Source: Micromonospora haikouensis (GTDB taxonomy: Bacteria > Actinomycetota > Actinomycetes > Mycobacteriales > Micromonosporaceae). From it: a stretch of DNA of 64,000 nt. The notes under the pieces are model-generated. The model made no database searches. It was not told where the DNA came from and saw only the letters and a program-made list of their open reading frames with translations. The translations under genes and the position numbers were made by a program. Location of the stretch: assembly GCF_900091595.1 (NCBI RefSeq), contig NZ_FMCW01000008.1, positions 1-64,000 on the forward strand. The letters run 5' to 3'. Positions 8,324-15,934 of this stretch are shown piece after piece. Position 1 is the stretch's first letter. Each line of letters opens with the position of its first letter.

Positions 8324-9667
8324 TCAGGGCGCCTGCGAGGCGACCACCACGGCGTCGGGCGGGGTGTCCGGCACCGTACGCGCGGCGAGCCGGCGGACGG
8401 CCGTGTTGAGCACCGCGATCAGCGGCACCGAGACCAGCGCGCCGGTGATCCCGGCGAGCACCACGCCGGCCGCGATCCCGATGATCACCGCAAGCGGGTG
8501 GATGGCCACCGCCCGACCCATGATCAGCGGCTGGAGCACGTGCCCCTCGACCTGCTGCACGCCGATCACCACGCCGAGGATGATCAGGGCGGTGACCGGG
8601 CCGCTGTCGACCAGCGCCACCAGCACCGCGACCCCGCCGGAGAGCGCGGCCCCGACGATCGGGATGAACGCCCCCAGGAAGACCAGCGCCGCCAGCGGGA
8701 ACGCGAACGGGATGTCGAAGACGACCAGGAAGGTGCCGATGCCGACCGCGTCGATGAACGCGACCAGCACCGTGGCCCGCACGTAGGCGCCCAGCGTCTC
8801 CCAGGACGCCCGGCCGGCGTCGTCGACCTTCCACCGGGCCGCCACCGGCAGCAGCCGCACCAGGAACCGCCAGATCCGGCTGCCGTCACGCAGGAAGAAG
8901 AACGTGGCGAAGAGCACCAGCACGATGCCGGTGAGCACCTCGGCCAGGGTCGCCGCCGTGGAGACCGCCCCGCTGGTGAACCGCTCGGTGTTGTTGTTGA
9001 TCCAGGACTGGGCCTCCTCGATGTACCGGTCGAGCTGGCTGTCCGACAGGTGCAGCGGGCCGGTCTTGAGCCAGTCCTGGATCTGCCGGACGCCCTCGGA
9101 GGACTTCTTGCTCAGCTCCGGCACGCCCTTGATGAACTCGTTGACCACGAGCGTCAACGTGCCGACCACGGCGGCCAGGCCGCCGACCAGCACCACCGCC
9201 GTCGCCAGCGAGCGGGGGAAGCGCGCCCGCAGCAGCCAGCCCACGGCCGGCGCGAGCAGCGCCGAGAGCAGCATGGCGATGGCCAGCGGGATGATCACGA
9301 TGCTGACGGTGGCGACGATCTTCAGCAGCGCCCAGAACACGACGCCGATGACGATCAGCCGCCACGACCAGGCGGCCGCGATGCGCAGCGCGTGCGGCAC
9401 GTCGGCGTCGTCGCGGCTGGAGGTGGAGTTGTGCAGCGCGGCGGGCGGCTCGGCGCCGACCACGATCGCCGACGGCGGTGCCACCGGCCCCGGCGAGCGG
9501 GGCGAGGCCACCCCGGCCTCGGCCGACGCGTCGATGCTGCCGGGCAGCGCCCGAGGGCCCGTCACGTCGGCCCGCCCGGTCGGGTCGGCGCGGGCCTGCC
9601 GCACCGCGTCCCGTCCCGACTCGTACGCGCGGCGCAGCCGTCCCCGTACCCGCTCGAAGCGGCTCAA
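8324..9667 (-). CDS. AI-2E family (TqsA/PerM-type) membrane transporter
   Basis: This 447-aa inner-membrane protein belongs to the AI-2E transporter family (PF01594). Hydrophobic segments begin near residue 100, followed by a soluble helical stretch (NEFIKGVPELSKKSSEGVRQ) and then the conserved C-terminal helices with FPLAALVFLGAFIPIVGA and LQPLIMGRAVAIHPLAVI. The substrate is unknown, because many family members do not move autoinducer-2. I chose TTG 9667 because a GGGAGG site lies 5 nt upstream, while the GTG slightly upstream overlaps that site. The first 95 residues are charged and cytosolic. Confidence 0.88.
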   Translation of the reverse strand: MSRFERVRGRLRRAYESGRDAVRQARADPTGRADVTGPRALPGSIDASAEAGVASPRSPGPVAPPSAIVVGAEPPAALHNSTSSRDDADVPHALRIAAAWSWRLIVIGVVFWALLKIVATVSIVIIPLAIAMLLSALLAPAVGWLLRARFPRSLATAVVLVGGLAAVVGTLTLVVNEFIKGVPELSKKSSEGVRQIQDWLKTGPLHLSDSQLDRYIEEAQSWINNNTERFTSGAVSTAATLAEVLTGIVLVLFATFFFLRDGSRIWRFLVRLLPVAARWKVDDAGRASWETLGAYVRATVLVAFIDAVGIGTFLVVFDIPFAFPLAALVFLGAFIPIVGAALSGGVAVLVALVDSGPVTALIILGVVIGVQQVEGHVLQPLIMGRAVAIHPLAVIIGIAAGVVLAGITGALVSVPLIAVLNTAVRRLAARTVPDTPPDAVVVASQAP

Positions 9668-9823
9668 GCGCACCTCCCGCAGCAGAACCCGCCCGCCCAG
9701 ACGACAGGGGGGACAGGATACGTCCGACCGCCCCAGCCTAGGGCGGTTGCGCCAACATTGCCCCGGCCCGCAACCCCGTAACCACCAGCGGACCGGTCCG
9801 CGGGGACGCGGTACCGTTCCGTC

Positions 9824-10171
9824 GTGACCGCCGATGAGAACCTCGACGCCGGCCTGCCGATCCGCCTGCTGCACGACCGGGTGCTGGTGCGGTTGGAGGG
9901 GAGCGAGGGTGAGCGCCGCTCCACCGCCGGCATCGTGATCCCGGCGACCGCCGCCGTCGGCAAGCGCCTCGCCTGGGCCACCGCCGTCGGCGTGGGCCCC
10001 CACGTCCGCTCGATCGTCTCCGGCGACCGGGTCCTCTTCGACCCCGACGACCGCTCCGAGGTCGAGCTGCACGGCCGGGGGTACGTGCTGCTGCGCGAGC
10101 GGGACGTGCACGCCGTGGCCGCCGAACGCGTCGAGGCGGAGACCACCGGCTCCACCGGCCTCTACCTGTAA
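9824..10171 (+). CDS. Stand-alone GroES-like co-chaperonin
   Basis: This 115-aa protein has the GroES fold signature: IRLLHDRVLVRL, then TAGIVIPATA replacing the mobile loop region, then VGVGPHV, VSGDRVLFDP and YVLLRERDVHAV. It is slightly longer than the usual 95-105 aa, with extra N- and C-terminal residues, and diverges from the classical GroES. It is not next to a groEL. The only groEL in the window is 13 kb away on the other strand. It may serve a specialised GroEL. A perfect 14-bp palindrome GCGGACCGGTCCGC lies at 9788-9801 upstream. The stop overlaps a 49-bp repeat. Confidence 0.85.
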   Translation: MTADENLDAGLPIRLLHDRVLVRLEGSEGERRSTAGIVIPATAAVGKRLAWATAVGVGPHVRSIVSGDRVLFDPDDRSEVELHGRGYVLLRERDVHAVAAERVEAETTGSTGLYL

Positions 10172-10218
10172 GGAAGGGCCCCCTGTTAACGCTTTCGGTA
10201 TAGCAAGGGCCCCCTCCT
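10170..10218 (+). repeat. 49-bp palindromic intergenic repeat, copy 2
   Basis: The copy overlaps the last two bases of the TAA stop of the GroES-like gene. It keeps the AAGGAAGGGCCCCCTG arm and GTTAACGC core, with a diverged right arm (CAAGGGCCCCCTCCT). It can still form a long GC hairpin and may terminate the gene. Confidence 0.88.
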
Positions 10219-10250
10219 AACACTCCTCCCCCCGGGCGCACCCTGTGCGG

Positions 10251-10299
10251 CCTGGCGGGGGCTGCTTCGTTTGCGGCCGTCCGCGAAGGGAACGCCAGG
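10251..10299 (+). other. Structured element in the leader of a small membrane-protein gene
   Basis: A compound hairpin can form: CCTGGCG (10251-10257) with CGCCAGG (10293-10299), inside it CTTCG (10265-10269) with CGAAG (10284-10288), and inside that CGG (10274-10276) with CCG (10281-10283). It ends 33 nt before the GTG of the 53-aa gene. I do not recognise a known RNA family. It could be a cis-acting RNA or an upstream terminator. Confidence 0.4.
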
Positions 10300-10332
10300 C
10301 ACGTCCAGCACCCTGGGGAGGGGAGCCTGCCG

Positions 10333-10494
10333 GTGTTCGTGAAGAAGGTGTTCCTCTGGGGCGGCGTCGCGTTCCTGATCTACTTCGTGGCGTTCCGGCC
10401 GGACGGCGCGGCGCAGGTGTGCCGGTCGGTCGGCGGGGGCCTGATGGCGATGGCCCAGGGCATGGGTGACTTCCTCACCGGCCTCACGACCTGA
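10333..10494 (+). CDS. Small single-span membrane protein (53 aa)
   Basis: GTG at 10333 opens a 54-codon frame ending in TGA at 10492-10494. An excellent ribosome site, GGGGAGGGGAG, lies 7 nt upstream. The product starts with MFVKKVFLWGGVAFLIYFVAF, a short positively charged head and one hydrophobic helix, and continues with a small Gly/Met-rich tail containing MAMAQGMGDFLTGL. I do not recognise a named family. The strong ribosome site and actinobacterial codon pattern make it a credible gene. Function is unknown. Confidence 0.75.
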   Translation: MFVKKVFLWGGVAFLIYFVAFRPDGAAQVCRSVGGGLMAMAQGMGDFLTGLTT

Positions 10495-10594
10495 CCGAGC
10501 CCGGCCTGATCACGCCCGACCTGATCACGCCTGACGGCCCCGGCCCGGCCCGGCGCGAGCCGCCCCGAGCCGGCCCGGAGTTCCGGCCGGACCG

Positions 10595-12055
10595 TCAGCC
10601 CGCGCGTGGCGGCCAGGGCGGGGGCTGGTGGGGGCCGTACCAGCCGGGCGGGCCGTAGCCGGCCGCGTGGGCCGGAACCGGGGGCGGCGGCGGGACGAGC
10701 ACCACGGGGATCGGCACGACCGGCTCGTCCGGCGCGTCGACGGCGCGCTGCGAGCCGTCGGGGAACCGCAGGTGGTAACGGTGGCCGTCCCAGCTGCCGA
10801 CGGGGGTTTGCGGGTCCCGGCCGACGAAGAACGCCCGGTACGCGGTGAGCGCGTCCAGCAGCTCCCGTTCCTCCCTGATCGTCCGTTCCTGGTCGGCGGG
10901 CCGGCGGTCCAGCCCCCGGCGCATCCCGTCGCGCAGCAGCGCCAGCCGGGTGGCCGAGAACTGGTATCCCCGCATCGCCTTGAGGCCCGCGTCGCCGGCC
11001 ACCCGGCGGGCCCAGGTGCGGGCCGCGTGCCGCCGGCCGAGGCTGCCCAGCGACGCCACCTCGGGCGGGGTGAGCCAGCCCGCCCGCACATAGTCGGGCA
11101 GGGTGCGCTCGGTCAGCCGCCCCTCCCAGCCGCGCAGCCAGATGGCCAGCCCGACCATGGCGAAGAAGATCGGCACCATCACGCCGAGGTAGCCGTACAG
11201 GGCGATCATGGCCTGGCCGGTGGCCTGGGCCAGCGACGGCAGCAGGTTCCAGGTGCCGTGCAGCATCATCGCCAGCAGCAGGCCCGCGAGCGGGGCGAGG
11301 AACCGCACCCGCCGGTCGGCCGTGCGGGCGGCGATGCCGAGCCCCACCCCGGTCATCGAGGTGAACAGCGGGTGCGCGAACCCGAACAGCAGGATCCGGA
11401 CGATGAAGATCGCGATGACCTGCCGCGCGCCGGTGGCGGGGCCGTACTCGTCGACGCCGGAGGCGTAGCCGTAGCCGCCCAGGTAGAGGATGTTCTCCAC
11501 CATGGCGAAGCCGACCGCCGACAGCCCGCAGTAGACCAGGCCGTCGGTGATCCCGGACCACTCGCGGCGGCGGAAGATCAGCAGCAGGATGGGCCCGAGC
11601 GCCTTCGTCAGCTCCTCGATGAACGGGGCGACCAGCACGCCGGTGAGGGCGTTCGGCAGCCCCCAGTCGGCGAACCGGGCGGCGAAGAACTCGTTCACGG
11701 TCAGCGAGGCGGCCGTCGAGACGAACGCGCCCCACGCGAAGCAGAAGATCAGGTATTTCAGCGGCTCCGGCTCGTACCGGTCGAGCCACAGGAAGCAGGA
11801 GACCAGCACCGGCACCGGCAGGATCGCGGCGACCACCCCGATCAGCAGCGCCTGCGGCCCGAGGTTGGAGCCGAGCACGAAGAGCATGTAGACCGCGCAC
11901 GCCGCGATCAGCAGCACCACCAGGGCCAGCACCAGGAACCGCCGCCAGCCCAGCCGACGCAGCGGCATCCGGGGGGCGGACCCGCCGGGCGGCGCGGGGA
12001 CGTCGGGCGCGGTCCACGGCGGCACCGGGGCGCCGCCGGGTGGGGTGTCGGCCAT
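10595..12055 (-). CDS. PrsW-family intramembrane metalloprotease
   Basis: This 486-aa polytopic membrane protein matches the PrsW/CAAX-protease-like family (PF13367). After a proline-rich cytosolic head there are about eight hydrophobic segments. These carry the expected active-site motifs: FIEELTKALGP (the Glu-Glu pair), DGLVYCGLSAVGFAMVENILY, and the His-bearing segments FGFAHPLFTSMTG and AMMLHGTWNLLP. A soluble tail of about 200 residues follows. In Bacillus PrsW cleaves an anti-sigma factor. The target here is unknown. I chose ATG 12055; an in-frame ATG 42 nt upstream is possible. Confidence 0.85.
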   Translation of the reverse strand: MADTPPGGAPVPPWTAPDVPAPPGGSAPRMPLRRLGWRRFLVLALVVLLIAACAVYMLFVLGSNLGPQALLIGVVAAILPVPVLVSCFLWLDRYEPEPLKYLIFCFAWGAFVSTAASLTVNEFFAARFADWGLPNALTGVLVAPFIEELTKALGPILLLIFRRREWSGITDGLVYCGLSAVGFAMVENILYLGGYGYASGVDEYGPATGARQVIAIFIVRILLFGFAHPLFTSMTGVGLGIAARTADRRVRFLAPLAGLLLAMMLHGTWNLLPSLAQATGQAMIALYGYLGVMVPIFFAMVGLAIWLRGWEGRLTERTLPDYVRAGWLTPPEVASLGSLGRRHAARTWARRVAGDAGLKAMRGYQFSATRLALLRDGMRRGLDRRPADQERTIREERELLDALTAYRAFFVGRDPQTPVGSWDGHRYHLRFPDGSQRAVDAPDEPVVPIPVVLVPPPPPVPAHAAGYGPPGWYGPHQPPPWPPRAG

Positions 12056-12121
12056 TCTGTCAGCGTAGTCACCCTCCGCCGCCCGTTCCGGGCGCATCCG
12101 CCGACCGTTATCCTGTCGGCA

Positions 12122-12243
12122 GGTCACGAGCGCCAGCGTCAAGCCCCGGCTTGCTGGCCGGCAACCCTCGTCGAGTTCGCGGTGGGGTGCCCCGGGTGAT
12201 GACCGGGCCCAGCCCCGTCCGGCGCTGGGCAAGCGCGGACCCC
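12122..12243 (+). promoter_or_regulatory. SAM-IV riboswitch
   Basis: The stretch reproduces the SAM-IV aptamer almost base for base: GAGCGCCAGCGTCAAGCCCC, CTTGCTGGCCGGCAACCCTC, GCGGTGGGGTGCCCCGGGTG, ATGACC, a distal stem GCCCAGC/GCTGGGC (12207-12213 with 12224-12230), and the 3' pseudoknot strand GGGCAAGCGCGGACC. Downstream, CTCCGG (12246-12251) is complementary to the ribosome-site sequence CCGGAG (12276-12281) of the next gene. This suggests translational control that represses the gene when SAM is high. Confidence 0.93.
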
Positions 12244-12287
12244 GTCTCCGGTGGCGTCACCCGGGGTCCCCGGACCCGGAGGTCGGC

Positions 12288-13586
12288 ATGACCGTCACCC
12301 TCGTACCCCCGCCCGCCCCGCTGCCCGCGCGGATCGCGCCGGCGTCGTCGCGGCCGCTCGACGTGCTCGGCGTGCCGGGCCAGACCAACCTGGACCATGC
12401 GGCCAGCGCGCCGTGCGCGCGGGCGGCGGCCGACGCTGTGGCCGAGCTGCTCCCCTGGTACGCCAGCGTGCACCGCGGCGCGGGCGCGCTGTCGCGGCGC
12501 TGCACCCTCGCCTACGAGCGGGCCCGGCAGACCGTCGGCGACTTCTTCGGCGCCCGGCCCGGCGACCACGTGATCTTCACCCGCAACACGACGGACGCGC
12601 TGAACCTGCTGGCCCGCGCCCTGCCCGCCGGGACGACGGTGGTGACGTTCGCCGGGGAGCACCACGCCAACCTGCTGCCCTGGCCGCGCGGCTCGGTGCG
12701 GCTGCCCGTGCCGGCGAGCCCAGGCGAGGCGGTCCGGGCGCTGGACGCGGCGCTGATGGAGCTGCGCCGGGACGCGCCGCCGGGGGCCGCGGGCATCAGC
12801 CGCTCCGCCGGCCCGCCGGTGCTGGTGGCGGTCACCGGGGCCAGCAACGTGACCGGGGAACGCTGGCCGGTGGCCGAGCTGGCCGCCGTCGCCCGCCGGC
12901 ACGCCGCCCGGATCGCCGTGGACGCCGCACAGCTCGCCCCGCACGCGCCGGTCGACGTCGCCGCGCTCGGCGTGGACTACCTGGCCGTGTCCGGGCACAA
13001 GCTGTACGCGCCGTTCGGCGCGGGCGTGCTGCTCGGGCGGGGCGACTGGCTGGACGCGGCCCCGCCGTACCTGGCGGGTGGGGGCGCGACCAGCCACGTC
13101 GGGGACGCCACCCACCAGGTGCGCTGGGCCGCCGGCCCGGCCCGGCACGAGGCGGGCACCCCCAACCTGCTCGGCGCGGTCGCCCTCGCGGCGGTCTGCG
13201 CGGCCCTCGCCGACGCCGACCGGGACGCGCTGCACGCCCGGGAGCAGGCCCTGCTGGCCCGGCTCCGGCAGGGCCTGGCCGCCCTGCCGCACGTGGTGGA
13301 GCTGCGTACCTTCGGGCCGGACGCGCCCCGGGTCGGCATCGTCTCGTTCGTCGTCGCCGGCCGGGACTCGGGCGAGGCGGCGGCGGAGCTGGCGGCCCGG
13401 CACGACGTCGGGGTCCGCGACGGGCTGTTCTGCGCCCACCCGCTGGCCCGGCGGCTGCTCGCCGAGGCGGCGGCCCGCAGCGGCCGGACGGACCTGCCGC
13501 CGACCGCCCTGCGGGCGAGCCTCGGCCTGGGCAGCACGGCGCGGGACGTCGACCGCCTGCTGGCCGCCCTCGCCGAGCTGGGCTGA
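12288..13586 (+). CDS. Class V aminotransferase / cysteine desulfurase-like PLP enzyme
   Basis: This 432-aa cytosolic enzyme has fold-type I PLP motifs. NLDHAASAPC is at the substrate entry, HHANLLPW provides the ring-stacking His, VDAAQLAPH contains the cofactor Asp, and SGHKLYAPFGAGVL contains the Schiff-base Lys. GVRDGLFCAHPL carries a Cys in the position used by SufS-type desulfurases. It may therefore be a sulfur-handling desulfurase or a related lyase, not necessarily the Fe-S assembly enzyme. No suf genes are near. ATG 12288 is preceded by GGAGG. A SAM-IV riboswitch in its leader ties it to methionine/SAM-linked sulfur metabolism. Confidence 0.88.
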   Translation: MTVTLVPPPAPLPARIAPASSRPLDVLGVPGQTNLDHAASAPCARAAADAVAELLPWYASVHRGAGALSRRCTLAYERARQTVGDFFGARPGDHVIFTRNTTDALNLLARALPAGTTVVTFAGEHHANLLPWPRGSVRLPVPASPGEAVRALDAALMELRRDAPPGAAGISRSAGPPVLVAVTGASNVTGERWPVAELAAVARRHAARIAVDAAQLAPHAPVDVAALGVDYLAVSGHKLYAPFGAGVLLGRGDWLDAAPPYLAGGGATSHVGDATHQVRWAAGPARHEAGTPNLLGAVALAAVCAALADADRDALHAREQALLARLRQGLAALPHVVELRTFGPDAPRVGIVSFVVAGRDSGEAAAELAARHDVGVRDGLFCAHPLARRLLAEAAARSGRTDLPPTALRASLGLGSTARDVDRLLAALAELG

Positions 13587-13599
13587 GCCGACCGACTCC

Positions 13600-13625
13600 G
13601 GGCGGGGCCGAGCGCGGCCCCGCCC
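13600..13625. terminator. Terminator-like hairpin between convergent genes
   Basis: GGGCGGGGCC (13600-13609) and GGCCCCGCCC (13616-13625) form a perfect 10-bp stem with a 6-nt loop. It lies 14 nt after the aminotransferase stop and 6 nt from the stop of the convergent FUSC-type gene, so it can serve both. Confidence 0.75.
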
Positions 13626-13631
13626 CGCCGC

Positions 13632-14900
13632 TCAGCCGACGGACGGGGCGGCGGGCGACCTCCGGGGGCCGGGCTCGCCTTCGCCCGCCTCCGGGGCCGG
13701 CTTCTCCTGCTCGCCGAACGACTCGCGGACCAGCCGGTTCGCCTCCTGCTGCTCGATGCCGGAGGCCACCAGCAGGTCGCTGGCGGTGGTCCGCACCTGC
13801 GCGACCACCACGCTGCCGGAGAACCCGACCCCCTGCTCGTACGCCCGACCGGCCTCGCTGACGGCGCGCAGGGACCGTTCCCGGGCCTTCTCCGGCTCCG
13901 CCCCGACGGCGAACTCGTGGCGGAGCAGGCGGACCGCCTCGGCGAGGTGGCCCACCGCGTCGGACATGGGGTCGGGCACCGGTTCGCCGTCCTCGATCAT
14001 GGTGACCGAGCGCCGGATCAGGGTGCCGCTGTTGCGCATCGCCCGGTCGATGGGCTCGGCCGCGTCGGCGTAGTGGGTCAGCTCGCTGCGCCGGTGCCAG
14101 CGGGCCGGGGAGAGGGTGCTGGTCTCCTTCGCGCCCTCGATCGCCTCCGTGAAGGTGGCCAGCTCCGCCTTGTTCTCCCGGAGCCGTTCCAGGGCACGTT
14201 GGGCGCTGTCGCGGTCGCGGTCGCGCAGCGCGGCGGCGGCCACGTCGAGCTGGTCGGCGAGCAGGTCGAGCGCCGGCCGGGCGGCCCGGTTGATCACCCG
14301 CAGCGGGTTCAGCGGCAGCAGGATCGCCGTCACCACCAGCGCGATCCCGCCGCCGACGAACGCGTCCACGAAGCGCGGTATCTCCAGGTTCTCGGTGGAC
14401 GGGCTGAGCGTGACGATCAGCACGGCCGTGGCGGCGGCCTGGATGACGATCGCCACGCTCGCGCCGAAGAAGATGGTCAGCAGGATCGCCGCCGTCACCA
14501 CCATCCCGAGCTGCCAACCGCCGGTGCCCAGGAAATAGATCAGCACGTCGCCGAGGAACACCCCGACCGCCACCCCGACGATCAGCTCGACCGTCCGCCG
14601 CAGCCGCTGGCCGACCGACGCGGCGAGGGTGCCGACCGCCGAGATCGGCGCGAAGACCGGCTGCGGATTGTGCAGCAGCTCGTGGGAGACGATCCAGGCC
14701 AGCGCCGCGGCCAGCCCCGCCTGGACGGCCAACCCGAGCGCCATCCGCACCCGGTGCAGCCGGTCGTGCAGCGTGGCCTTGCCCCGGTGGCGCAGCTGTT
14801 CCATGGCCGCCGCGATACGTGGCGCGTCGACGTCGCCGTCGCCGTCGCGCATCCCGGCACGCCGCAGCAGCGAGGGTCGGCGGTCCCGGGCCACGGCCAT
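13632..14900 (-). CDS. FUSC-family membrane protein (aromatic acid exporter-like)
   Basis: This 422-aa protein begins with a charged head and then has about six closely spaced hydrophobic segments (residues 45-200), among them ALGLAVQAGLAAALAWIV and the FUSC motif FAPISAVGTLAASVGQRLRRTVELIVG. A long helical cytosolic tail follows. This is the half-size layout of FUSC/ArAE proteins, which export aromatic or anionic compounds, with function here only inferred. The start ATG 14900 is the first with charged residues, and a shorter start at ATGCGC downstream is possible. It is divergent from the HD-domain gene. Confidence 0.82.
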   Translation of the reverse strand: MAVARDRRPSLLRRAGMRDGDGDVDAPRIAAAMEQLRHRGKATLHDRLHRVRMALGLAVQAGLAAALAWIVSHELLHNPQPVFAPISAVGTLAASVGQRLRRTVELIVGVAVGVFLGDVLIYFLGTGGWQLGMVVTAAILLTIFFGASVAIVIQAAATAVLIVTLSPSTENLEIPRFVDAFVGGGIALVVTAILLPLNPLRVINRAARPALDLLADQLDVAAAALRDRDRDSAQRALERLRENKAELATFTEAIEGAKETSTLSPARWHRRSELTHYADAAEPIDRAMRNSGTLIRRSVTMIEDGEPVPDPMSDAVGHLAEAVRLLRHEFAVGAEPEKARERSLRAVSEAGRAYEQGVGFSGSVVVAQVRTTASDLLVASGIEQQEANRLVRESFGEQEKPAPEAGEGEPGPRRSPAAPSVG

Positions 14901-14960
14901 GGCGGGGACTACCCGCGGCGGGGCCGGTGAATCCTCGCCCGCTGCGGCAGACTCGACCGG

Positions 14961-15632
14961 GTGACGGAGCTGGACGACGGGCGGGGGGCCGGCCTGGTGG
15001 ACCGGTGGCGGGCGGCGGTCCGGGACGCCGGTGCACCCGACGGCCCCGCGCTGACCCGCGCCGGGCAGGAGCTGCTGGCCCGCTGGTGGGAGCCGCACCG
15101 CCGCTACCACACCGTCCGGCACCTGACCGCCGTCCTCGACGTGGTCGACGCGTACGCCGGCTTCGCCGACCGTCCGGACCTGGTCCGCCTCGCCGCTTGG
15201 TGCCACGACGCGGTCTACGACCCGCGCACCGCCGGTGACGCCAACGAGCGGGCCAGCGCCGACCTCGCCGAGGGGCTGCTCACCGGGCTCGGGGTGCCGG
15301 CGGCGGCGGTGGCCGAGGTGCGCCGGCTGGTGCTGCTCACCGCCGGGCACGCGGTCGCCGCCGACGACCGCGACGGGGCGCTGCTCTGCGACGCCGACCT
15401 GGCCGTGCTGGCCGGGACGCCCGAGGAGTACGACCGCTACGCCGCGGCCGTCCGGCAGGAGTACGCGCACGTGCCGGACGGGGACTTCCGCCGGGGCCGC
15501 GCGAGGATCCTGGACCAGCTCCTGTCCCTGCCCACCCTCTACCGCCACCCCCACCTGCACACCCACTGGACCCCGCAGGCCCACGCCAACCTCACCCGCG
15601 AACTGACCGCCCTCGCCCCCTCGCCCGGGTGA
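14961..15632 (+). CDS. HD-domain metal-dependent phosphohydrolase-like protein
   Basis: This 223-aa cytosolic protein has HD-type metal ligands: YHTVRHL near residue 50 and AAWCHDAVYDP near residue 80 (the HD pair), followed by LLTAGH and LLCDADLAVLAG supplying the later His and Asp. This order matches the predicted HD phosphohydrolase family (COG4339). The substrate is unknown. It starts at GTG 14961. Its TGA abuts the stop of the convergent DUF4031 gene with no base between them (15632/15633). Confidence 0.82.
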   Translation: MTELDDGRGAGLVDRWRAAVRDAGAPDGPALTRAGQELLARWWEPHRRYHTVRHLTAVLDVVDAYAGFADRPDLVRLAAWCHDAVYDPRTAGDANERASADLAEGLLTGLGVPAAAVAEVRRLVLLTAGHAVAADDRDGALLCDADLAVLAGTPEEYDRYAAAVRQEYAHVPDGDFRRGRARILDQLLSLPTLYRHPHLHTHWTPQAHANLTRELTALAPSPG

Positions 15633-15899
15633 TCAGGGGACGTGCAGGTGTTTGGGGCGGCGCAGGTTCGCCGCGCGCAGGAGGCGGACCAGGTCGCGGC
15701 TCGGCACAACCCGCGCGCCGAGGAGCACCGCCATCCGGTACCGCTCGGCGGGGATGTCGTAGTGGTCCCGGTCGAACGCGCGCCGGGGCACGCCCAGCAT
15801 CTCGGCGAAGACGTGCAGCTCGGCGGGGGAGACGTCGCTGATCAGGTGGGACCAGAGGCGCCCGCGCGCCGGCCAGGCGGGCCGGTCCACATACAGCAT
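15633..15899 (-). CDS. DUF4031 protein
   Basis: This 88-aa protein matches the short DUF4031 family. It has LYVDRPAWPARGRLWSHLISD, then LHVFAEMLGVPRRAFDRDHYD, and a C-terminal basic patch RRPKHLHVP. Function is unknown. ATG 15899 is the best start, because the TTG three codons upstream adds nothing conserved. It is divergent from the FAD-oxidase gene by 35 bp and exactly tail-to-tail with the HD gene. Confidence 0.82.
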   Translation of the reverse strand: MLYVDRPAWPARGRLWSHLISDVSPAELHVFAEMLGVPRRAFDRDHYDIPAERYRMAVLLGARVVPSRDLVRLLRAANLRRPKHLHVP

Positions 15900-15934
15900 G
15901 GCCGCCAACCTAGCCGCCGGTTAGCCTCTCCTGC

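Noticed and set aside
10245..10469. A 74-aa plus-strand frame overlapping the small membrane peptide
   Set aside because: It has no ribosome site and Arg/Gly-rich content, while the overlapping 53-aa frame has a strong ribosome site and a clear transmembrane helix.
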